The notes below the pieces were generated by a model. It did no database searches, had not been told where the DNA came from, and worked only from the letters and a program-made list of their open reading frames with translations. From positions 1,673,256 to 1,737,255 of the forward strand of contig NW_004450562.1 in the NCBI RefSeq assembly GCF_000321225.1: a stretch of DNA of 64,000 nucleotides, written 5' to 3'. Source of the DNA: Odobenus rosmarus divergens. Its lineage: Eukaryota; Chordata; Mammalia; Carnivora; Odobenidae. Made by a program: the position numbers and the translations under genes. This document shows positions 1 through 11,665 of the stretch, piece after piece. Position 1 is the first letter of the stretch; the number at the start of each line of letters is the position of its first letter.

Positions 1-1371
1 AATCTCATTACTGGTTATTGGCCTATTCAGGTTGTCAATTTCTTCGTGTTTCAGTCTTGGCAGTTTATAGGTTGCCAGGAAGGCATCTGTTTCATCCAGA
101 TTGCTCAGTTTATTGGCATACAGTTCTTGGTAATAGTTTCTAATAATTGTTTCTATTTCCTTGGTGTTAGTCGTGATCTCTCCCCTTTCATTCATGATTT
201 TATTAATTTGGGTCCTTTCTCTTTTCTTTTGGATAAGTCTGGCCAGTGGTTTATTGATCTTATTAATTCTTTCAAAGAACCAGCTTCTAATTTCATTGAT
301 CTGATCTACTGTGTTTCTGGTTTCTAATTCATTGATCTCTGCTCTAATCTTAATTATTTCTCTTGTAATGTGTGGCTTAGGCCTCACTTGTTGCTTTTTC
401 TCTAGTTCTTTAAAGTGTAGAGTTAGTTGGTTAATTTGGGATTTTTCTATTTTTTTGAGTAAGGCTTGGATAGCTATGTATTTCCCCCTTAGGACTGCCT
501 TTGTGGTATCCCATATGTTTTGGACCGATGTGTTCTCATTCTCATTGGTTTCCATGAATTGCTTAAGTTCTTCTTTGATTTCCTGGTTGACCCAAACATT
601 CTTGAGCAGAGTGGTCTTTAGCTTCCAAGTGTTTGAATTTCTGCCAATTTTTTTCCTGTGATTGAGTTCCAGTTTTAAAGCATTATGGTCTGAGAATATG
701 CAGGGAATAATCTCAGTCTTTTGGTATTGGTTGAAACCTGATTTGTGACCCAGTATGTGGTCTATTTTGGAGAAAGTTCCATGTGCACTTGAGAAGAATG
801 AGTATTCTGTTGTTTTAGGGTGGAATGTTCCGTATATGTCTACGAGGTCCATCTGGTCCAGTGTATCATTCAAAGCTCTTGTTTCTTTGTTGATTTTCTG
901 CTTAGATCATCTTTCTGTTGCTGAGGGTGGAGTATTGAGGTCTCCTACAATTAATGTATTGTTATCAGTAAGATTCTTTATTTTGGTTAACAGTGGGCTT
1001 ATGTAGATGGCTGCTCCCATGTTGGGGGCATAGATATTTACAATTGTTAGATCTTCTTGTTGGATGGACCCTTTAATAATGATACAGTGTCCTTCTGTGT
1101 CTCTAACTACAGTCTTTAGTTTAAAATCTAATTTGTCTGATATAAGAATTGCTACCTCAGCTTTCTTCTGAGGTCCGCTGTCATGGAAGATGGATCTCCA
1201 TCCCTTCACTTTCAGGCTGGATGTATCTTTAGGTTCAAAATGAGTCTCTTGTAGACATCGTATGGATGGGTCCTGTCTTTTTATTCAATATGCAACCCTG
1301 TGCCGTTTTATGGGAGCATTTAGGCCGTTCACGTTGAGAGTGATTATTGAAAGATATGAATTTATTGTCAT
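1..1371 (-). pseudogene. L1 ORF2 relic, endonuclease domain and linker, 3' part outside the window
   Basis: The ATG at 1371-1369 opens MTINSYLSIITLNVNGLNAP, the classic start of the L1 apurinic-like endonuclease. Codon 29 is TGA (1287-1285), in place of the usual tryptophan in VAYWIKRQDP. The frame then resumes through KGWRSIFHDSGPQKKAEVAI and a region ending TNNTLIVGDLNTP-like, which carries the endonuclease GDLN/GDFN motif. More stops and frame changes follow. The leftmost bases encode an EEIDNLNRPITS-like stretch, which precedes the reverse-transcriptase fingers. Catalytic RT motifs are not in the window. Confidence 0.9.
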
Positions 1372-1452
1372 CATCTTGCCTGTGAAGACCTTGTTTTTAT
1401 AGATTGTCCCTGTAAATTTCTGTTGTATATCACTCATGGGGTCTTTCTCCTT

Positions 1453-2343
1453 TTATAGAACCCCCCTTAATATTTCTTGCAGGGCCGACTTAGCGATCAC
1501 ATATTCTTTCAGTTTCTGCCGGTCTTGGAAGCTCTGCATCTCTCCATCCATTCTAAATGACATCCTTGCTGTATAAAGTATTCTTGGCTGCATGTTCTTC
1601 TCGTTTAGTACCCTAAATATGTCTTGCCAGGCCTTTCTGGCTTGCCAGGTCTCTGTGGATAGGTCTGACGTTATTCTGATGTTCCTCCCTCCGTACGTAA
1701 AGAATCTCTTCCCCCTAACTGCCCTTAAGATGGTTTCCTTGGTTCTGTGATTTCTGAGTTTTACTATTACGTGCCAGGGTGTTGGCCTGTTTTCCTTGAT
1801 CTTGGGAGGGGTCCTCTCTGACTCTAGGACACGAATGTTTGTTTCATTCCCTAGATTAGGGAAGTTCTCAGCTATGATTTGCTCAAATATATCTTCTAGT
1901 TCTCTCTCTTCTCTCCACCCCCTCCTAGATTCCAATAATTCTGACATTGGAACATTTCATGGTGTCACTTATTTCTCTGATTTTATTTAAGGGGTTCTGA
2001 GTTGTTTTTCCCCGGCCTCCTCTTTTCCCTTTTTATCTATTAAATGGTCTTCCAGGTCACTAATTCATTCTTCTGCCTCACTTACCCTAACTGTTAGATT
2101 TTCTAGATTAGTTTGGATCTCATTGATAGCATTTTTAAGTTCTGCCAATTCAGCTTTCATTTCTGCCCTTAGAGACTCTATGTTGCCATTAATTGATTTC
2201 TCCATTCTAGCCATTGTCTTCACAATTGCTAGCCTGAATTCCATCTCTGACATCTTGGTTATATCTGAATCCATTTGTAAATCTGTGGCATAAGTCATGA
2301 TCTTTGAGTCTTTCCTATTTTGGGGGTTCCTCCTCCTAGTCAT
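1453..2343 (-). pseudogene. L1 ORF1 relic (RNA-binding protein, broken)
   Basis: From the start codon at 2343 the frame reads MTRRRNPQNRKDSKIM and continues into a heptad-rich coiled coil ending NLTVRVSEAEE, where a TGA replaces the expected arginine codon. After further stops, an in-frame segment (1947-1453) contains the RNA-recognition and C-terminal domains, with IRITSDLSTETWQARKAW and the terminus LQEILRGVL. ORF1p is a trimeric nucleic-acid chaperone of the L1 particle. At least three in-frame stops lie between 2065 and 1915, so no full protein can be made. Confidence 0.9.
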
Positions 2344-3211
2344 TCTGTTGAGGGGTGGTTGAGGGAATGTATAGAGTCCAAATTATTGACCACGACCCAA
2401 GCAAGATGCACCTGTTTTCCAGGGACCTTAGGGTTGCTGGCCTCTTGTTCTCCCAGCCTGTCTTCTGGGGGAGGGGACTGCCGTGCTGTTACTCAGGCAA
2501 CCCTGTTTGGGCAGAGTTGCCCTGCCCACTGTGGTGGTTGATGGGCTCAGTGAAAACCGGTTTTTTGGGGCTTTGTTCTCTGGCGGCTTTCCCTGGGGGC
2601 TTTCCGCGTCTCTTCCGAGAGCCAGAGCAGAAGAGATCATTTCCAACCCTCTGCCTCAGAGCAGAGAGATCGCAGTCTGTTCTTCAGTGAGCTCTCCAGG
2701 CCACACTATCTCCATTTCTGTCTGTGCTGCTATAAACTGCTGTGTCCTGGGTTGTGCGCCCCTCCACAGCACTCCCAGTCCTGCCTCCAGGTCAGGGCAT
2801 GTCTCTGCCCTTTGTGCATCTAAAACTGCCAGTTGCCCCCAGTTTGCATGTGCAAAACCGCCAATCCGGGTTTCTGAGGGGCTGCACTAAAGTCTTTTCC
2901 CTGCTGCTACCGGTCTGCAAGTCTGTGCCCCATCCCCAGCGTGCGAGGCTGTTGCTCACTGGCAGTGTAGGATCCCCACGGCCAGGCTCCCTCCTGCTGC
3001 TCTTTATCCTCTGATATCTGCCCAGGGAATCACGGCTCCCCACTTTGTACCTCAAAACCAACCGCCTGCAATATTCTGTGTTTGTAGAGATCCAGATCTA
3101 TCTTCTTACATCTCAGGCTGATTTCGTGGGTGTTCAGCTGATAGATATCCAGCTCAATTCCGGGGACCGGTTGGAATAAGGTCCCCTACTCCTCCACCAT
3201 CTCCCCCCCCC
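2344..3211 (-). promoter_or_regulatory. L1 5' UTR (internal promoter region)
   Basis: This 0.87 kb GC-rich stretch lies between the element's 5' boundary and the ORF1 start codon at 2343-2341. Several open frames of 70-135 codons occur here on both strands, as expected of high-GC non-coding DNA. L1 5' UTRs in general carry an internal sense promoter, and some carry an antisense one. Whether this copy is active is unknown. Confidence 0.7.
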
Positions 3212-3319
3212 AAGTACTAATAAATCTATCAGTGATAGGTAGACTGTTGGATTAAGAAAAATGACATTTGTTTATAAAATAGCTTAAAAAATAATAAGTA
3301 ACCCAGCACCATGCTAAGG

Positions 3320-3465
3320 CACTTATTGGTACTATAAAATAGTTTCTCCTTTTGGTCCATAGGGAGGCTGAGGCCCAGACTGATGACTTAGTCAGGGAGT
3401 GTCTAAACTGGCATTTGAGCTCATGCAGTCGGCCTGCAGAGCCTACACTCCTTGCTGTGTACACG
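3320..3465 (-). repeat. MIR SINE relic
   Basis: The block GGGAGGCTGAGGCCCAGACTGATGACTTAGTCAGGG, followed by GGCATTTGAGCTCATGCAGTC and a CCTACACTCCTT end, is the reverse complement of the MIR core and its tRNA-like head. It is heavily diverged. Confidence 0.65.
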
Positions 3466-3890
3466 TTTCCTCTGTGTGAACCACAAGTATTTATAAAAAC
3501 AGAAATCCTTCATTTTATGCTTTAGTAGTATTCACTGCATCCCTCCAGGTCCTATTGGGAGGGAATTATTTGATGATGTGGGTGAAGAGCTTGGCCCTCT
3601 CTGTGTGGGACATGTCAGGGGACGACTAGAGGAAAGTGCCCCATTTTGTGGCCTCTGCTGTGGCTGGCCACACCAGTTGATTCTGGCTTTGAAGTCTTGG
3701 TGTGAATTCTGACTCTGCCATTTTCTCTCTGCTGAACCTCTCTCTTTTTTTTTTTTTTAGGTTGATTATAGATTTACTCAATTCATACACTTGTTTTGAT
3801 ACATCCACAAAGTTCTCCAGAGAACAGATGACATCTGTGCTGCAGACATTAGATAATATTTGACACTCAGAGAAAAATAACTCAAAGGTG
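3466..3890. other. Intronic sequence, nothing recognised
   Basis: Apart from an oligo-T run near 3750, this stretch shows no repeat family, splice-flanked open segment or RNA gene that I can identify. Confidence 0.5.
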
Positions 3891-4100
3891 TACATTTAAG
3901 GCACCTTCATAGCTCAGTAAGCCAAGTGTCTGCCTTTGGCTCAGGTCATGATCCCGGGGTCCTGGGATGGAGCCCCACACATAGGGCTCCCTGCTCAGCC
4001 TAGAGTCCGCCTCTCCCTCTGCACCGCCCCCCGCCTCCGGCTCTTGTGCTCTCTCTCTCTCAAATAAACAAAATAAAATCTTTAAAAAGTATACATTTAA
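3891..4100 (+). mobile_element. Carnivoran tRNA-Lys SINE (SINEC/CAN-SINE) with target-site duplication
   Basis: The element body is 3900-4091. The head GGCACCTTCATAGCTCAGTA and the CAGGTCATGATCCCGGGGTC block are the tRNA-derived part. It ends in CTCTCTCTCTCTC and AATAAACAAAATAAAATC. It is flanked by direct repeats TACATTTAA at 3891-3899 and 4092-4100. The head is diverged from the consensus, so the insertion is not recent. Confidence 0.9.
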
Positions 4101-4413
4101 CACCATTATATTTACTACTCTTTTTAATGCTATGTACTTTTAAAGCTTATTTTCATAGCAAAAGTATGAATATGAATTAACCATCTCATTCTTTTGTTCC
4201 TTTGCTTCCTTGGAGTTACTATAGAAACCAAACTGTGGTTCATGTAGGGAGTCTGTGATATTGTTATCCCCTTACATTGATCCCCCAAAAGGGGAAAATA
4301 ATAAGCTAATGTGGAAATAAGTAGTTTTATCACCCAATGGTGGATTTCATTCATGACTACACGTTACTACAAGGGGAACATAAGAAATGATAAGAATAGC
4401 ATATGGATATATT

Positions 4414-4427
4414 TGTGTGTGTGTGTG
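4414..4427. repeat. Short (TG)n microsatellite
   Basis: Seven TG units in otherwise unremarkable A/T-rich intron (4101-4464). Confidence 0.8.
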
Positions 4428-4464
4428 GATTTTTCCTCAGGGTTAATAATTTTTTAATTGAATG

Positions 4465-4610
4465 CAGCTTCTGCTGAACCTCTCTTTACCACTTTGTAAA
4501 ATGGGAATAACAGCCTCCATCTCAGGGGTGTAGTGCTGATTAAATGAGACACCATGAAGAAAGCAGTTAATCTAGTGCTCAATAAATGCTAGTACTTATT
4601 GTGGTTGATA
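4465..4610 (+). repeat. MIR SINE relic, 3' half
   Basis: TTTGTAAAATGGGAATAACAG, then GATTAAATGAGACA and a GCTCAATAAATGCTAGTACT end, match the MIR sense strand. Confidence 0.8.
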
Positions 4611-4689
4611 TTGTGTCATAAAGACATAACTATGTGATATTTTGCCTCTCTTGGCAGCAAACATCCTGTCAGATTAACATATGTAATGT

Positions 4690-5010
4690 TAGTTGAGTCA
4701 TTACTTTTAATGAGCACCCACCATGTACCAGACAGTGTATGAACAGCTGTGAAAGATGACAAGCTTAGAAGGGAGCTTGTAGACTGACTGGGAGGACAAA
4801 ATGCTACAGTGAAATGGTGCTTCACTTGTATTTTGCCATCAAACTCCTGGTACATAATAGGTGCTTAATAAATAGTTGCTTCAATGATTGGATTGTAAGC
4901 CCTGGAGTTAAGGAGTATATCTTATAAATTCTTCGATATTTCCGATCATAATACCAGATGGAGTACTAAGCATGCAATGAGCATAGAGTAAATATTCACT
5001 GTGATGGTAA
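4690..5010. repeat. L2-type LINE fragments, both orientations
   Basis: GAGCACCCACCATGTACCAG (4714-4733) is the inverted L2 3' end. CTGGTACATAATAGGTGCTTAATAAATAG (about 4846-4876) and GAGTAAATATTCACTG are sense L2 3' ends. These are small, old pieces whose exact boundaries cannot be set by eye. Confidence 0.5.
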
Positions 5011-5254
5011 AACTGTTGATTTATTTGTCAAACATTCTTTTGAGGCCCCTTGATTACAGTGACCAAAAAAAGTGATGGAGAGCGATGAATGTTATTCAAA
5101 ATGCCAGTGGATGTTTCCTAGTAGAAAGGTAACTTGATCTGATTTGCTTCTTGAAAAGATGGTCTGGCTGCCCTGTGGAGTGGGGAAGGCACTTGAGGGG
5201 GTGGGAGCAGAAGAGCCTCTTTGTCATTTAATCAGGAGGCTTCCTGATACTTGT

Positions 5255-5402
5255 GCCAGGAATGCAGTACTCTTTGCTCCCCATCCCATTTCCCCAGACG
5301 GTTTTTTGCTTACTTGTTTTTATTTGTTTACCACGTGTTCCAGCACCTAGAATAGTTCCTGGAACATAGCAGAGACTCAGTATTTTTTGAATAAATGAAT
5401 AA
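5255..5402 (+). repeat. L2 LINE 3' end
   Basis: CCAGCACCTAGAATAGTTCC, GGAACATAGCAGAGACTCAG and the GAATAAATGAATAAAA end follow the L2 3' terminal consensus. The following stretch to about 5800 may hold inverted L2 body (AGAAAAGTCAAGGATATC), but this is weak. Confidence 0.65.
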
Positions 5403-6040
5403 AAGTGGGACATTAAGTAAGGAGTTTATTGGGTTTGTGACAAGTAACATGGTAGCAGTCTTCCTATGGAAATGGAGAGAAGAGTACTGATTCAGGATGA
5501 GTAAATGGAGTGAACCTGGTGGGTAAGAGAGAAAAGTCAAGGATATCTATTGTGATTAAGTGGCCAGATGATGGTATCTTTTGCTGAAATACAAAAGAAT
5601 GCAGGAGGAAGAGGTAAAGGTATAGGGAGTTGGGGATAGGTAGAAAAACCAGTGGAGAGAACAACCCAAGGGACCCAGTAAAATGCTGGCATTGCCTCTT
5701 TGGTAAGACCCCTGTGGCCTCTGATATCAGCAAGCATGTCCGTGTGACACATGCAGACGCTCCTCAGTGGACTGTCTCTCCTAGAGAGGTCAGAAGGAAA
5801 GGAATTCCAGGTGAGATGTGAGATAGCCTTACAATCACTAAAGGGCTTCCCAGAGTACACAGTGGAACTAATATGGGGTGCCCCTCCCTGATAGTCCAGG
5901 GACATCTGCATGGAAGCTGAGGGGAGAGGAGCAGTGAGATGTCTCCTCAGGTCCCTTCTTACACTCTACCATTCCCATTTTACAGGGAATTAAATGAAGG
6001 TACCTACAGGCTGCTTTCCCATTAGGGTCCTTCATCTTTT

Positions 6041-6098
6041 ATATGCATCTGTATATATATATTATATATAGATGGCATATATATATATATATATATAG
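6041..6098. repeat. Imperfect (TA)n microsatellite
   Basis: Runs of TA broken by TAGATGGCA. The region around it (5800-6840) shows no recognisable element. Confidence 0.85.
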
Positions 6099-6844
6099 CC
6101 ATTTCACAAGGAATCAAGGAATCAAGGCATGACAGAAGGGTTTTTAAAAAATTAAATGAATGCATTATATAAACTTAAAAATTTACAGACAACAAATGGT
6201 TCTCCCCCCAACCCCCACGCCCCGCTCCCAGGCCTCCATTAAGATCATATAGAGAAGTCTGGGAATGTTTTCTAAGTGTCTACCCTGGAGAGCAGGGCTG
6301 GCAAGGAAGGCCTGTGGTTTTAGGAATGTGGGGTCTCAATTCCCTTCCCCGCCAATAGTTCAAGTGTTGTTTTAATCTCAAATTGGAGACTCTGGAAGAG
6401 GTTCCAAGGGCAGGTCTGAACTTGAAACACAGTGATGAATAAGGGATGTCCTCTGCAAAATGTCATGGCCCTGGACATCCCTTCCTGGCCTGTGCTGTGG
6501 CTGCCTCAGCATTATTTTGAATGTTGACAGAGTACTCAGCTCAGCAGAGGCAAACTTGCTTGTCCAAGGTCTTACACAAAGTCTTGGGCGAGAGCCCAAA
6601 ACAACAGCCACGACAGAGTGTCCAAATGTATTTGGGTGACATACCACAAGCTGAGGACCTGGACTTTACCAGTGGTTTCCTTCAAAGTCCCTTGTTGCTT
6701 TTCTCCACTTGGGAAGTTTTCGTCAATAGTGACGTGGAAAGATTTTGACTCTCATGAGCTCTTCTTGGCATATCATTTACTGACACACAACACAGGACTG
6801 TAGAACAAGATGCTCCCAACCCAGTGGGGGGCAGATAGTTGTCA

Positions 6845-7075
6845 TAGTTTGTGATCAAGAGCATGGCAGATTTGGCTGGATTTGAATCCAGGATTTTCCA
6901 CCTATTAGATTTGTGCCCTTGAACAAACTGGGTATAATAGTTGGCATATCCCAACTAGGAGTGAATTGTTGTAAGTAGGAAATGAAATAATGCATGTAAA
7001 ACACTCATCTCCATGTAATAACTGGTACATATTACAACATTCAGTAAATATGTGGTAGTTATTATGATTGAGATA
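6845..7075 (+). repeat. MIR SINE relic
   Basis: TGGATTTGAATCCAGGATTT corresponds to the tRNA-like head. It is followed by TGTGCCCTTGAACAAACTGG, GGAAATGAAATAATGCATGT and TTCAGTAAATATGTGGTAGTTATTA, in MIR order on the + strand. Confidence 0.7.
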
Positions 7076-7379
7076 GTCTCTTATATTTTGTTATGTTATT
7101 TGTATTCACTTATTGTATAAATCTAATTCTAAGATGCAAGTTTTCTCCATTTTGATATTTTTATACTGGAACTCATAATTGATTTTTTGGTTTATTTATT
7201 GGTGTTGTATATACATATTGGCTATTATGAGTGGAACATTTTCCCGTTGTCTTTTTGAACTGGCAGTGCAAGTTATAGGAGAGCTTCATGAATTTTTTTA
7301 GCTTGGCACCTTTCTGAATTATTTTACTAGTTCAAGTAAGTTTTAGTTGACTCTTGGACTTTCTGAATAATTATATGAT

Positions 7380-8330
7380 CTGTAAATAATCACACTTGGG
7401 CTTCTCTTTTATGATAGCTCTGTTTTAATATCTTTTTCTTGTCTTATTGATCATTTAGAATATCTGGAACAATACTAAATACTAGCGATTGTGGTAAATA
7501 TCCTTGTCTTATACCTGGTTTTTATGCAAATGCTGCTGGTGGTTTACCCTTATTATGTTTACTATGCAGATGAGATCATCCTTATTAAAGGGATTAATTC
7601 CTAATTTCCTATAATTTATATAAAAAATTCTTTAACTTCTATCAAATGCCTCTACACATTTTTCTAAATCAGTGCTTCTCAAGGGATACATAAGTATCCC
7701 CAAAGAGCACTTAAAAAAAAAAAAAAACAGGACTTGCTCCAGATATACTGCAGGATTATTTGCCATGATAGAAGTCAGACCCATGATTCTGATGTGTACC
7801 ACTGATTAAGAAACATTGATTTGGATGATAACATGTATCTCTCTTGACTTAAATAATGTTATGAGCTATATTATAGAACTCCTGATATTAAACCATTCCT
7901 ACTTTCCTTGAACAAACACTAGTTGGTCATGTTTATATTATTCTTTTAGTGTGCTGCTGGGTTTTCTTTGCAAGTATTATGACTTAACAGTTTTTAATGT
8001 CATAGTCACAAGTGGAAGTGGTCTATACTTTCTTTTTTTTTATGTATCCAAACTATGGCTGCTTTGAAAATTAAATTGTGAGGCAGTCCATATTTCCAGA
8101 ACTATTTAAGCAGCCAAAAAAAATTGATCTGTTCTTAAAAGTATGAAAGTAGTATTCTGTTAAGTGGCTCAAACCCAGTGCCATTTTTGGTAATTATTTG
8201 GCAATAGTTTCCATTTATTTCATGATTTGGGAGGTGTTTGTTAGTTCATTTAGATTATCTTCCCTTTTCCCAATGAATTTTATTATCTTTGTTGTTCTAG
8301 ATTATTATACAGTTCATGCATATATATATA
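7380..8330 (-). repeat. Ancient L1 fragment (ORF2 region)
   Basis: AATACTAAATACTAGCGATT, TATCCTTGTCTTATACCTGG and TATCAAATGCCTCTACACAT are the antisense of the L1 reverse-transcriptase region. The homology resumes after an inserted DNA transposon with GTGCTGCTGGGTTTTCTTTG. There are many indels and no usable frame. It is an old mammalian L1 unrelated in age to the copy at 1-3211. Confidence 0.65.
7670..7818. mobile_element. Non-autonomous hAT-type DNA transposon relic inside the old L1
   Basis: It begins CAGTGCTTCTCAA and ends TTAAGAAACATTG, imperfect terminal inverted repeats (10 of 13 pair) of the Charlie/MER type. The internal GATTCTGATGTGTACCACTG is also characteristic. Flanking 8-base duplications are no longer identical. 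An A-run (about 7712-7727) is internal. Confidence 0.6.
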
Positions 8331-8479
8331 TCCACTGTCCTTATTCCAATCTCTTCTTTATCTGTTATATTCCCTTGCCTTTGGTCATTTTGTAATTAGT
8401 TGCTTGAATTCTTCTGCCTTCTTTTTTCTTGATTAGACTTTGTAAGAAAGAGGTCATCTGTTTTTTTTTTTAATTTTTA

Positions 8480-8835
8480 CTTTCCTAATTTTGGTGTGGG
8501 TAAACACCCTTTTATATTTAGTTCTTTGTGTGCCCCTCTTCAGTGATTTGCCTATTCATAACCTTTGTCCATATTTCTCCTGGGCTATTGGACTTTTTTA
8601 AAATTAATGTGTCATATTATGGGTGTAGATTCTTTATTTGAAATGTGCATATCTAATTGTCATTTATCATGCACCTTTGCTAATGTGAAATCTTTTGCTG
8701 TCCTCTTTTTTTGGGTTGTTGTTATGGTTGGTTGTTTTTTGCTCCACAAAACTTTTATAATTATACGAATCTCAGTCTCTTCCTTTACAGTGTCCAGATT
8801 TCATGTCTTTGGAAGAGTGTTTCTAATGCCAATAT
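8480..8835 (-). repeat. Second ancient L1-like segment
   Basis: TTTGCCTATTCATAACCTTTGTCC and CTATTGGACTTTTTTAAAATT resemble the antisense of old L1 3' regions. The open frames here have no meaning as proteins. Confidence 0.45.
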
Positions 8836-8869
8836 TTTGAAAATGAAGTTGAGAAATAAAATAACTACT

Positions 8870-8940
8870 GGGCATTATGTTCTGCAAGGTACATGAAACA
8901 CAGTGGGCACTCAACAAATATTCCTCCTCAACCTCTCCTC
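8870..8940 (+). repeat. L2 LINE 3' end fragment
   Basis: GCAAGGTACATGAAACACAG then GGGCACTCAACAAATATTCC match the terminal L2 consensus. Confidence 0.5.
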
Positions 8941-10430
8941 TTCATTGTCTTTTTTTTTTTTTTCCTCCTCCTCACTGCACCACTCTGGGGAGTAAACATG
9001 CCCAAAGCGGAGTGGAAGGACTTACCCAAATACTATTTCAAAGGCCTTGATTTTCTCCACAATTATTAATCTCAGTAGCCCTCTTGGGGTTTAAGGAACA
9101 CCTGCACTATGCCTAATCTTGTGTGCATGTACATATATACATATTCACACGTATCTATTTAGTTGTGCACAAGCATATTCATTTACACACATGGATTCTA
9201 GTGTAACAAAATCTCTTCTTGAAAATATGTATTTTTTTCCCACGGGTATTTGGATTTATTACATTGAAAAAGGATCACATTGACCATCAGTGAGCATTAT
9301 AACCTTACCTAATCAGATGTGAAATATCATCAAGGAAATTTCCTATGCACTGAAAGTTTTGTTTCTTTCAAAAAACATAAATAAAGAAGCCCCACAAAGC
9401 TGATTTTTTGAAAATTGCCTCATATAGGAAATAGTCAATTATGTCACATTTCACCATGACAAACAGTACACTAAATGGGCACAGTATTCTGAAATTCACA
9501 TGTGGAAGAGAACCACACAAGTGTAAAAAGTAAAATTTATATACAGGATTAAGGGTAAAAGTGTATGTTACAACATGTTTGCCTGATAGTGTATAATTGC
9601 TGAACTTTATTTGTCGGTTAGGGGGATCAGCTAAAGCCCGGTGTATAAAAATTCATGCCAGTAGGAAATTTACCATAAATCAAAGTCTAGATTACTCCAT
9701 AACATTATGTCTTCAAGTTGTAAATTAACTTGCACAAATATGGCTTTCTGGGTAATGAGCAACATTTCCAGTGGAGCTAGAGGTCTACTATAAATAAGTT
9801 CAAATTAGACACCAACCCTCACTTCCCCTTCTGCCATTCCGGGGGAGTGTCTGTATGCCTGCTCTTGTTGCTGGACTTTCATCCAGATGTAGCCTGAAGG
9901 GTGTGTCCTTGGGTGTGGGTTAAAGACACCCATCTTTAGCCATGTCTGTAGCACACCATGTGAAATTTTATTTTCACTCTAACACAGCTATAGCTGTTTC
10001 TGCTGTAGGTGGGTATAGTGCTGCCTTCCAACAGGGTGTTGCCATAGAAACTGGTGATACATAGGCCTTCAGATGCCTCACTGAAGTCCCATGCCTCTGG
10101 CACTGGAACATTGATACTGGGTGTGAACCATAGGGTGCCAAGTGCTTCTGCCTGGCAAAGCCATTTGTCCCTGGGGAGAAATGACATGTTCCTTTATGAG
10201 ATGCTGCATATTGCTATTGTTGTTGTTGTTGTTGTTTTTAATGTGTTTTTAAATGTCCTTGGGTAAAAGAAGAGGGAGACACAGGCCCTGTAAGCAAGAA
10301 GTAAGTCTTTGCAAGAGAGTTCCAGAAAAGATGGGCCAAGGTTAGAGATGTCCACAGTGTTTCTTTAGGACCCACCAGCCAAATGGAATCCCATTAAACA
10401 GAAAAACTACTATCCATACCAATACTAAAA
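8941..10430. other. Intronic sequence; one (TTG)n microsatellite
   Basis: No dispersed repeat recognised. A short TTG run (about 10216-10237) is the only simple repeat. Open frames on both strands around 9936-10266 lack splice sites or protein-like composition. Confidence 0.5.
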
Positions 10431-10439
10431 CTAATACTA

Positions 10440-10680
10440 ATGCTAATTCTAACCATTGCGCTAATGCCTAATAGTTGTGTATATTTGCTACGTGTCAAGT
10501 ACTGTGCTATGGCTCTGCATGTGCTTTCTCATTTTCTTCCCCCGGCAACCCTGTGGGATGGGTCCCATTTACAACAAGGAACTTAAGGGTTAGAGAGGTC
10601 AGGGTCAAACATCTGAGGTCACCAGCTCCAGCTTATAATCTCGAGACTGCTCTGAAGCCAGTACTCAAACCCAAGGCTGG
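10440..10680 (-). repeat. MIR SINE relic
   Basis: GTGTCAAGTACTGTGCTATG, AACCCTGTGGGATGGGTCCC, GGGTTAGAGAGGTCAGGGTC and CAGTACTCAAACCCAAGG follow MIR in reverse orientation. Confidence 0.75.
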
Positions 10681-11565
10681 CTTGCCCCTTACCTGGTTCC
10701 TTTTGTCCATCAAGCATGCCCATCAGAGACTCATGCCATATCTTTGTGTAGGACTTCTCCCTCTGCTCCTAGGTTCCTCTGGGCTTCAAGAATCTTCAGT
10801 TGATGTTCCTAGGAAATCCTTGTCCCATCAGATCTCCTCTTTGGTCCTGTCATACCCACTTGTCAGCTTCCTTGTTCCATCCCTGAGAAGGCATCTGCCT
10901 TCTCTCTCCACCCTCGGTCACTTTGTGCCTGAAGAATTAAATCATCAGTATATTCTTATTCCTTAGCCCTCTGCGTGATAACCTCTCCTTCAATTTCTAC
11001 ATTCATCCTTTCTCCATGGACTCAAATAGGCCTGCTTCTGACATTTCCAGGGCCTAGGATGGGAGGCCCAGTTTGGCTTGTGTGTCCTTTTTTTGCAATT
11101 CCAGTTCACTTGGTCAGTTAGTAAACTTTCAGTAACAACTTTCTTAAGAGCCAGGAAAAAAATTTGTGTGTAGGTGTTTTGCTATGCAGGCCCTCAGAGC
11201 AGGGGCCTCGGTCAGGGGACCTTCTTGGCCAGTGTCAGGGTAGAATGAGGCTTAGTCTTAGCTCAGTGAGACTGGGCTGGGGACCACTGCCAACCTGCCA
11301 TCCTAATCCTTGATTCCCTTCTGGTGTCCTTTCTTTTAAAATTGAAAGGCAGGTGGATTTATGCAAATTAGGATCCAGCTAGAGTTGCCCCTCCCTTACA
11401 CAGAACAAAGCAAATTATCTGGAAACTAGCAGAGACTGGCAGAGAACAGTTGGTTTGGGCTCATAACTAATTATCTGCTACTCTGAATATTGGAAGATCA
11501 GGAGGGGAAAGTATTTTTTCTGATCATATTTTTCTGGTAAAGCCTTGGGCTCATCCTCTCCCACT
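10681..11565. other. Intronic sequence, nothing recognised
   Basis: No repeat family, exon-like segment or RNA gene seen. The 163-codon frame that begins in the preceding MIR and ends at 10966 is accidental. Confidence 0.5.
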
Positions 11566-11569
11566 TATT

Positions 11570-11665
11570 TATATTATTTTCTCTCTCATTCTCTCTCTCT
11601 TACTTTTATCATCATCGAAGGAAGGGAGGAAGGAGGGGAGGGGGAAGGAGGGAAAAAATAGGAAA
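11570..11665. repeat. Low-complexity CT tract followed by GGA-rich purine tract
   Basis: A CTCTCT run (about 11579-11602) is followed by a G/A-only stretch from 11618 (GAAGGAAGGGAGGAAGGAGG onward). Four runs of three or more G within the purine tract could form a quadruplex or triplex. Confidence 0.75.

Larger units (their letters stand above)
1..3211 (-). mobile_element. LINE-1, 5'-complete but defective, running off the left edge
   Basis: Read on the minus strand, the element starts in a G-run at about 3211 with GAGATGGTGGAGGAGTAGG. It has a GC-rich 5' UTR (to 2344), ORF1 (2343-1453), a short spacer and ORF2 (from 1371). The window ends within ORF2, just before the reverse-transcriptase core, so the RT, 3' UTR and tail lie outside. 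Several in-frame stops make it non-autonomous. It is antisense to the host gene. The sequence looks fairly young, because most of ORF1 and the endonuclease can still be read. No target-site duplication can be assessed, as only one end is present. Confidence 0.95.

Noticed and set aside
907..1209. 100-codon minus-strand frame as a nuclease gene
   Set aside because: It is the endonuclease part of L1 ORF2, with a stop upstream and frame damage downstream.
1453..2343. Open frames at 1453-1947 and 2065-2343 (minus) as host genes
   Set aside because: They are the two halves of L1 ORF1, separated by in-frame stops.
10475..10966. 163-codon + strand frame
   Set aside because: It begins inside an inverted MIR and shows no protein family, splice structure or coding bias.
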